A stretch of 7,819 nucleotides of DNA from the NCBI GenBank assembly GCA_902779075.1, contig CACZAK010000201.1, positions 1 to 7,819 on the forward strand, written 5' to 3'. The stretch's first letter is position 1. Each line of letters starts with the position of its first letter. The translations under genes and the position numbers were made by a program. Of this stretch, positions 1 to 4,511 are shown in pieces. The stretch is from an uncultured bacterium (GTDB lineage Bacteria > Verrucomicrobiota > Kiritimatiellia > RFP12 > UBA1067). The notes below the pieces were generated by a model. The model ran no database searches, had not been told where the DNA came from, and worked only from the letters and a program-made list of their open reading frames with translations.

Positions 1-15
1 TCGCCCGTTTTCGGG

Positions 16-38
16 GTGGCGGGCGTCCCGCCCGCCAC
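16..38. repeat. REP-like perfect hairpin (triloop)
   Basis: The arms GTGGCGGGCG (16-25) and CGCCCGCCAC (29-38) are perfectly complementary over 10 bp around a 3-base loop (TCC). The element lies about 115 bases past the stop of the enzyme gene on the minus strand. No run of T follows on either strand, so it does not look like a standard intrinsic terminator. Its build (9-10 bp stem, 3-base loop) matches the hairpins at 46-66, 1322-1349, 2011-2038 and 2050-2077, which suggests a dispersed palindromic repeat family. The structure is seen directly; the family assignment is inference. Confidence 0.7.
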
Positions 39-45
39 TCTTGTA

Positions 46-66
46 CAACGCGCTGCCAGCGCGTTG
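46..66. repeat. REP-like perfect hairpin (triloop), second of pair
   Basis: The arms CAACGCGCT (46-54) and AGCGCGTTG (58-66) form a perfect 9-bp stem around the loop GCC. It sits 7 bases from the preceding hairpin, so the two form a pair past the 3' end of the enzyme gene. The outer CAACG/CGTTG ends are shared with the coding-region palindromes at 1322-1349, 2011-2038 and 2050-2077. It could act as a 3' mRNA-stabilising structure, a Rho-independent-like end without a U tract, or simply a dispersed repeat. Confidence 0.65.
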
Positions 67-151
67 CCGAAGCTGTCTTTGCTTTAGATTCCGCTTTTGC
101 TTTTGTCCGTGTAGGGGTGGCTGGAGGGTCCCCCTCACGTCCCTTCATTTC
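67..151. other. Non-coding 3' flank of the enzyme gene
   Basis: No gene is supported here. The stretch holds a pyrimidine-rich plus-strand run (about 71-115) and a short stem, GAGGG (124-128) with CCCTC (132-136), 16 to 28 bases past the minus-strand stop. The stem is only 5 bp and has no following T run on the minus strand, so it is not called a terminator. Confidence 0.5.
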
Positions 152-3100
152 TCACTTCCCGACCGTGACTTTGAAATGATGCGTGCGGCTCTTGCCAGGG
201 GCGAGCGGGAGCGCGGTCTTCATCACGGGTTCAAGACAGTAGAAACGCCGCCATTCGTCGGGAGCAAGCGTCTCGCAGAGCGGCGTGCGCTCCGTGCCGG
301 GATTCCAGACGTACCACGTGTCGTTGCCAGATGCCTCGACGGTAATCGACCGCTTCCGCTTGAGATCGACAAGCTTGTGCGGCTTTCCGTCTGCGGCAAA
401 CTCCTGCATCACCCACGGACGCGGCAGCGCCTTTCCGTCCACCGCCACCTTGCAGGCGTCCAACACCGCGAAATAAGGATGAAAACCAAGGGCGGATTCG
501 TACGGCACGGAGCCCGTGTTTGTCTCCGTCACGGCGATTTCCACGCCGTCATTCCCTGCAATGGAAATGACGGCGCGTAGTCTGAACGGATGCGGCCATG
601 TCTTCATCGTCTCGGGCGTCGAACACGTCTCAAGTTCAACGCCGTGCTTGCCAATTCGCCTCACGAAACGCCATTTCATGTATCGGACAAGTCCGTGCTT
701 CGGCATACCCTCGCGCCGTCCGACCCAAGGCCAGCAGATCGGCACGCCGCCATGGACCTCCTTCCCCCACGGGGTCTTTTCTGGCATGAAAAACACGTCC
801 TTGTCCCCGCCAAGCGACATCGGATGCCAACTCGTCAGGGTTGCCCCGTCGTAACGCACGTATGTTCTGCCCAGCTCGCTTTCGCAGACGATTCCGTTGC
901 GGGTCTCTTCGTCCATCGCCCGCGTCAGTCCGTAGAACGGTTCGCCGAGCGGATCCCTGCGCCCGTCCTTCCACACCTTGCGAATACGGTATTCGTGGCG
1001 CGAGTGGGTGGGGAGCCCCAGGTCTTCGTAGCGGGCCACGCGGTAGGGAATCCCGTTGGGAACCTCGCTCTTCACTTTCGCAAGGAATTTGCCGTCGCGC
1101 CAGAGTTCGTAGTGGTCGAAGTCAGGCGACATCTCCGCACCCCAGAGGAGGTACATCTGCCCGTCCTTCTCGCCGTGTCCCGCGCGCGGCTTTTCGATGA
1201 GCCCCGTCCAGCCGGGCGGAGGTTCCGCAACCGCGTCGCGCGTGACGCGCGGAACGTTGTGTTCGCGCATCCATTTCGCATACGGGTCAAGCCAGTCCGC
1301 GCACATCCGCGCAACCAATTCACTGGGACAACGGGCATCTTGCCCGTTGACGACGACATCTCCACCCCCCTTCTCATACGACGTGATCGCGAAGCGGAAC
1401 GTGAAGTTCATCGAATCGCCGTCGGGCTGGTGCATCTGCAGCCAGTCGGCGAAGAGGTACGGATAGATGGCCGTCTTGCCCTTTGGCGGCCTGCCGGTGT
1501 AGCATGTCTTGTCGGGATGGATCTCGCCGAACTCCGTGAGCGTGGAGTCGCGCATCATCAGCGCCACGCCGAAGTCGGCGTTCTCCACCAGACACCAGTC
1601 GCGCACGGCGAAGTAGGCGTCCGTCGTCATCGGATGGCAGTCCTCGTAGGGACGGACGACCGTTCCGTTGAGGTGCGCCGTGAACGCTCCCCCCGGCACG
1701 GCAAACGGGAACGCGAGGTAGCCATAGCGATAGTAGCGATGCGTGTTGAAGAGATCGCGCGCGTGCTCGATCCTGCACTCAACGTCGATGCGCTTCTCGT
1801 CGTCGGCGAGGCGGACGGTCCGCGTCACCTTCGCACCAAGCGCCTTTTCGGGATCGGCCTCCCACGTCTTGTGGTTGTCGCGGGTGTAGAGGAGGCGGTT
1901 CGCCGGGCCGTCGAGGAGTTCGCGCCCGAGGTCCTTGTCGAAGACGGAGTAGATCACGCCGTTCGTCACGGCCACGCGGTACCAGCGGTTCTCGGTGAGG
2001 CCGTTCTGTGCAACGGGCAAGATGCCCGTTGTCCCAGTGCTGCCATCCGCAACGGGCGAGACGCCCGTTGTCCCAGTATTCAGCCCAAGTTTCGCGACGG
2101 CCTTGGCGAGTTCGTTGGAAGCGGTTGCGGCGGCGCGCTCGATCCAGTCGCGCTTCTGCATCCACGTCTCGAACACGCGCCGTCCCTTGTAGCCGCTCGT
2201 GCCGTAGGAATGTTCGTCGTTCAGAATCAGATACCACCATGCGCGATCCACGGCGGCGCGGTCGAGCGTACCGGCGAACGTGCCAAGTCGTTCCGCGGTC
2301 TCAAGCATCCGATCCGCGTTCAGCTTGTCGGCGAGCAATTCGGGCGTCGAGGCGGCGTGTTGCAGCCAGCCGCTCGTCATCTCGCCCGTGAGCGTGGGGA
2401 TCTTGTCGCCGAACTTCTCCTCAAGGTACTCGAACGGCTCGTCGAGACGTCCCACCGTGCGGAACTGCGGCCACTGCCATTTCTTGTTCCACTTCGCCGC
2501 GAAATCCGCGAAGCCGGTGTTCGGGTTCTCGTCGTCGTTGTACTGTGCAGCCAACCAGACGTCGTACGGATACTTCTTCTCCAGAATTTCGAGGAACGCG
2601 GGCATTCGCCTTTCAACGCCGTTGACCGTTGCGCGGTCTCCGATGCCCAACCGATTGTAGCCATAGCTGTAATGTGTAGAGCACCACATCAGCAGCGACT
2701 CGTCGTGACCGGGCGCTTTCCACCGGAACACCATCGGCAGAGGAGAGTCGTACGACACCTCCACGCGCGCGGCCCCACCCATCGCGTCAGGGTTCCACGT
2801 CGATGCGTGGATCGACGTGTTCTTCTTCCAGATCGTCGAGGGGAACGGATTCCACTGGTTCGGCAGGAACACGCCGTAACGGATGCCTGCACGGACATAC
2901 GGCGCGATGATGGAACAGCTGATGCCGGGGTTGTCCGCCATCAGGAAAGTCCGCGTGCCAATCCCCCACTTTTCGGCGAGGAGCCTCTTCGTGAGCGTGG
3001 AACGCTCGATCTCCGTCTCGGAGAAGAAGTGCGTGTGGTTGCCCGCGCACGTCACGCCCACGTCCATGCGCCCGCGCGCCATGTAATTGGTGACGATGCG

Positions 3101-4132
3101 CCAGGCGGCGTCCTCGCCCTTGTCCTGGTGGTAATTGTCCCAGAACCACACGCCTTCCATCACATAGCGATACGCCGCCGGGTCGTCGTCTGAACGCATG
3201 TCATTGTCGATGAGCCGCGCCGCCTCGTCGATGCGCCGCACGCTTCCGTGGCGCTGAATGTACTGCGAGTTGTGGAGACCGACGTCGGTGTGCGACGACT
3301 TGAGCCCGTAGAGCTTCCACTCGCGTACCGGCGGGAGGCTGGCGGGCAGGCGGTTCGTCGGCACAAGCTCGTGGACGGCCTCGCCGGAACCATTCTTGCG
3401 CGAGATCATGCGCCAGCCGTCGCGCGTGAGCATCGAGAGCGCCATGACGGATTCGCCGCGCAGCGGACGGTACGGGCCGGTCCAGGCGTTGCGCCTCATC
3501 TTCTTCGCACCGATGCTGCGCGCGTCCAGCTCCGTCCACGTCGTGCCGTCGTCGCTGCCGAGGAGGCGAAACGTCATCGGATCGCGCGCGTCCCCCCGCT
3601 TCTCCCCGAGCCAGCGGTCGTTTGCCGTCGCCCAGTCGTAGGCGGTGACGGGCTGCGGTTCGGCGTAGTCGACCTGCAACCAGCATTTCGACATGTCCGC
3701 GCCGCTCGCGCCATTGACGGAGTACCATTTCGTCGAAAGGTTGCCGTCCACCGCCCGGACAATCGGCGACCTCGCGCTGGAATCCATGCCATCGCCCCAG
3801 GAGAATCCCGAACGACGCGGCGTCACGTCCTCTTCGCCGTTCAAAAGACGAAACTCGGAAAGCTGCACGCCGTTCCGCTCGCCCATGCAGTCGTCGATCT
3901 TGAAGCGGTAGTGACGAAACCGCCAAGGCATATTATCCGCTGCCGCAAACGCCGCAAAAACACAACCCGGCCACAGCAGAACTGCTGCGGCAAGACCACC
4001 TCCAATCTTTGCCCCCCTGTAGAGCAGAGACCCGCGCCTTGGTGTTGCCGGCGGTGCGGCTTCCCTCTCGTCAAACTGTACGTGCGGATTTCCCGCATGC
4101 GGCTTTCTATCGAGTACCGTTCCTGTTGTCAT
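152..4132 (-). CDS. Exported multidomain glycosidase: discoidin-like, GH38-like, Fn3-like and mutarotase-like domains
   Basis: This 1326-aa protein is predicted to be exported and to act on a glycan. The start is supported by the purine-rich AAGGAAGGGGGAAG just upstream. A 40-residue polar N-terminus precedes a hydrophobic segment (43-64) ending FAAA-DN, a likely signal peptide or anchor. Residues about 75-225 resemble a discoidin/F5-8C carbohydrate-binding domain (WLQVDY, FRLLGSDDGTTWTEL). Residues about 272-700 look like a GH38 or DUF5054-type barrel: SSHTDVGL (279-286) matches the metal-binding H-x-D motif, MADNPGIS (398-405) the segment with the nucleophile Asp (D400), and LNDEHSYGT (637-645) the HHD-like motif. 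Residues about 710-920 are beta-rich as in GH38 C-terminal regions, and 985-1070 resembles Fn3. Residues about 1080-1324 resemble YeaD-type hexose-6-phosphate mutarotase (GGVPICWPW, KHGLVR, GFHPYF, CLEP). Two linkers contain palindromic repeats read in frame (686-708, 929-937). Alpha-mannosidase activity is inferred; substrate unknown. Confidence 0.85.
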   Translation of the reverse strand: MTTGTVLDRKPHAGNPHVQFDEREAAPPATPRRGSLLYRGAKIGGGLAAAVLLWPGCVFAAFAAADNMPWRFRHYRFKIDDCMGERNGVQLSEFRLLNGEEDVTPRRSGFSWGDGMDSSARSPIVRAVDGNLSTKWYSVNGASGADMSKCWLQVDYAEPQPVTAYDWATANDRWLGEKRGDARDPMTFRLLGSDDGTTWTELDARSIGAKKMRRNAWTGPYRPLRGESVMALSMLTRDGWRMISRKNGSGEAVHELVPTNRLPASLPPVREWKLYGLKSSHTDVGLHNSQYIQRHGSVRRIDEAARLIDNDMRSDDDPAAYRYVMEGVWFWDNYHQDKGEDAAWRIVTNYMARGRMDVGVTCAGNHTHFFSETEIERSTLTKRLLAEKWGIGTRTFLMADNPGISCSIIAPYVRAGIRYGVFLPNQWNPFPSTIWKKNTSIHASTWNPDAMGGAARVEVSYDSPLPMVFRWKAPGHDESLLMWCSTHYSYGYNRLGIGDRATVNGVERRMPAFLEILEKKYPYDVWLAAQYNDDENPNTGFADFAAKWNKKWQWPQFRTVGRLDEPFEYLEEKFGDKIPTLTGEMTSGWLQHAASTPELLADKLNADRMLETAERLGTFAGTLDRAAVDRAWWYLILNDEHSYGTSGYKGRRVFETWMQKRDWIERAAATASNELAKAVAKLGLNTGTTGVSPVADGSTGTTGILPVAQNGLTENRWYRVAVTNGVIYSVFDKDLGRELLDGPANRLLYTRDNHKTWEADPEKALGAKVTRTVRLADDEKRIDVECRIEHARDLFNTHRYYRYGYLAFPFAVPGGAFTAHLNGTVVRPYEDCHPMTTDAYFAVRDWCLVENADFGVALMMRDSTLTEFGEIHPDKTCYTGRPPKGKTAIYPYLFADWLQMHQPDGDSMNFTFRFAITSYEKGGGDVVVNGQDARCPSELVARMCADWLDPYAKWMREHNVPRVTRDAVAEPPPGWTGLIEKPRAGHGEKDGQMYLLWGAEMSPDFDHYELWRDGKFLAKVKSEVPNGIPYRVARYEDLGLPTHSRHEYRIRKVWKDGRRDPLGEPFYGLTRAMDEETRNGIVCESELGRTYVRYDGATLTSWHPMSLGGDKDVFFMPEKTPWGKEVHGGVPICWPWVGRREGMPKHGLVRYMKWRFVRRIGKHGVELETCSTPETMKTWPHPFRLRAVISIAGNDGVEIAVTETNTGSVPYESALGFHPYFAVLDACKVAVDGKALPRPWVMQEFAADGKPHKLVDLKRKRSITVEASGNDTWYVWNPGTERTPLCETLAPDEWRRFYCLEPVMKTALPLAPGKSRTHHFKVTVGK
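1322..1349 (-). repeat. In-frame palindromic repeat, inverted copy
   Basis: These 28 bases are the exact reverse complement of the copy at 2011-2038. The core is a 9-bp stem (CAACGGGCA / TGCCCGTTG) with a 3-base loop, and a GTCCCAGT tail lies on one side. It falls in the enzyme gene and is translated as NGQDARCPS (residues 929-937), between the beta-rich region and the segment leading to the Fn3-like domain, so it appears to sit in a linker. Confidence 0.85.
2011..2038 (+). repeat. In-frame palindromic repeat, copy 1 of tandem pair
   Basis: The unit has arms CAACGGGCA and TGCCCGTTG around the loop AGA, followed by TCCCAGT. It lies in the enzyme gene and on the minus strand reads TGTTGILPVA (residues 699-708). 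The identical 28 bases occur in the opposite orientation at 1322-1349. Motifs such as TGILPV are a familiar sign of this repeat type in PVC genomes (recalled knowledge, not searched here). Confidence 0.85.
2050..2077 (+). repeat. In-frame palindromic repeat, copy 2 of tandem pair
   Basis: This is a 26/28 match to the copy at 2011-2038, 39 bp (13 codons) further on, with an 11-base spacer. The arms are CAACGGGCG and CGCCCGTTG around AGA. The only two differences from copy 1 are the two bases that close the loop, A:T in copy 1 and G:C here, so base pairing is kept. On the minus strand it reads TGTTGVSPVA (residues 686-695). Confidence 0.85.
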
Positions 4133-4135
4133 GGA

Positions 4136-4149
4136 CTTCCCCCTTCCTT
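4136..4149 (-). promoter_or_regulatory. Ribosome binding site of the multidomain glycosidase gene
   Basis: On the minus strand AAGGAAGGGGGAAG ends 3 bases before the ATG at 4132-4130. The AGGAAGGGGG core is a strong Shine-Dalgarno-like run at workable spacing. It fixes this start, although it leaves about 40 polar residues ahead of the hydrophobic export segment. Confidence 0.65.
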
Positions 4150-4157
4150 GGGTTATC

Positions 4158-4195
4158 CAGTAGAAAACAGAACCTGATTTCTACTGTGCATGCAC
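4158..4195. promoter_or_regulatory. Intergenic inverted repeat plus adjacent palindrome
   Basis: The gap between the 102-aa gene and the glycosidase gene holds perfect 9-bp arms, CAGTAGAAA (4158-4166) and TTTCTACTG (4178-4186), with an 11-base loop. Touching it is the 10-bp palindrome GTGCATGCAC (4186-4195), which begins just past the stop of the 102-aa gene. The stem lies about 25 bases upstream of the glycosidase start and 8 bases upstream of its ribosome binding site. No U run follows on the minus strand. It could be an operator, an mRNA structure tuning translation, or a processing site; the function is not shown. Confidence 0.5.
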
Positions 4196-4196
4196 C

Positions 4197-4505
4197 TTAC
4201 GCTTTCTCGACGTACTGCCTCACGCCGAAACCCGCCCGCGACGGACGGAACATCATCCCGTTCGCCTCCGGGTCGTCGATGAAACGCTCGTTCCTCGCGT
4301 CCCACCGGAGCTTGTGCCCGGCGAGATCGACCGTCGCTCCTGAATTGACCGTCAGCGCCGCATCGACCGTCTCATCGTCGGTCAGCGTGTAGTTCGCCGC
4401 GACCGGATTGGTGATCGCCGCGTGCAACGGTGCAGACACCGCCGCGCCCGTCGCAAGAACGGTGATCGACCGGCGAATCGCCTTTATGATTTCTTCGGCT
4501 TTCAT
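4197..4505 (-). CDS. Short exported protein sharing a module with the adjacent beta-strand-repeat protein
   Basis: This is a 102-aa protein of unknown function. Residues 1-29 look like a signal peptide: a charged start (MKAEEIIKAIRR), then a hydrophobic core (SITVLATGAAVSA) and PLHA before a likely cleavage site. Residues 30-66 match residues 28-64 of the 938-aa protein at 36 of 37 positions, starting ITNPVAANYTLTDDET and ending DLAGHKL. Beyond that the two diverge completely: the tail (67-102) is charged, contains FIDDPEANG and FRPSRAGFGVRQYVEKA, and is not recognised. The ATG lies 6 bases after the stop of the 938-aa gene with no clear Shine-Dalgarno, so translational coupling is plausible. 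It may be a truncated paralogue, a rearrangement remnant, or a real small secreted protein. Six of the seven base changes in the shared block are silent, which favours a maintained coding sequence. Confidence 0.7.
   Translation of the reverse strand: MKAEEIIKAIRRSITVLATGAAVSAPLHAAITNPVAANYTLTDDETVDAALTVNSGATVDLAGHKLRWDARNERFIDDPEANGMMFRPSRAGFGVRQYVEKA
4309..4421 (-). repeat. 113-bp dispersed direct repeat, copy A
   Basis: This block aligns without gaps to 7138-7250, with 7 mismatches by hand count (106/113). It encodes the shared 37-residue N-terminal module of the two exported proteins. Similarity stops sharply at both ends: on the 5' side at the signal-peptide boundary, and on the 3' side after the codons for AGHKL. 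The copies lie 2829 bp apart in the same orientation, so recombination between them could delete the large gene. Confidence 0.9.
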
Positions 4506-4511
4506 TGCGGG

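Noticed and set aside
120..140. Intrinsic terminator at GAGGG/CCCTC after the glycosidase stop
   Set aside because: The stem is only 5 bp and no U-rich run follows on the minus strand.
2011..2077. CRISPR-like array
   Set aside because: There are only two direct copies with an 11-base spacer, inside a coding frame, with strong palindromes. Spacer length and copy number do not fit CRISPR.
590..3193. Long plus-strand open frame of 867 codons opposite the glycosidase gene
   Set aside because: The translation is rich in Arg, His, Val and Ala with no recognisable domain, which is typical of the antisense of a GC-rich gene. The minus-strand frame has clear domains, a ribosome binding site and a signal peptide.
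180..4132. Lipoprotein signal in the glycosidase N-terminus (LLWPGC)
   Set aside because: The residues before Cys57 do not fit the usual lipobox (Trp at -3, Pro at -2), and AAA-DN just after offers a conventional cleavage site.
3248..4177. Plus-strand open frame of 309 codons
   Set aside because: It is the antisense shadow of the N-terminal part of the glycosidase and runs through the intergenic inverted repeat; no coding signature of its own.
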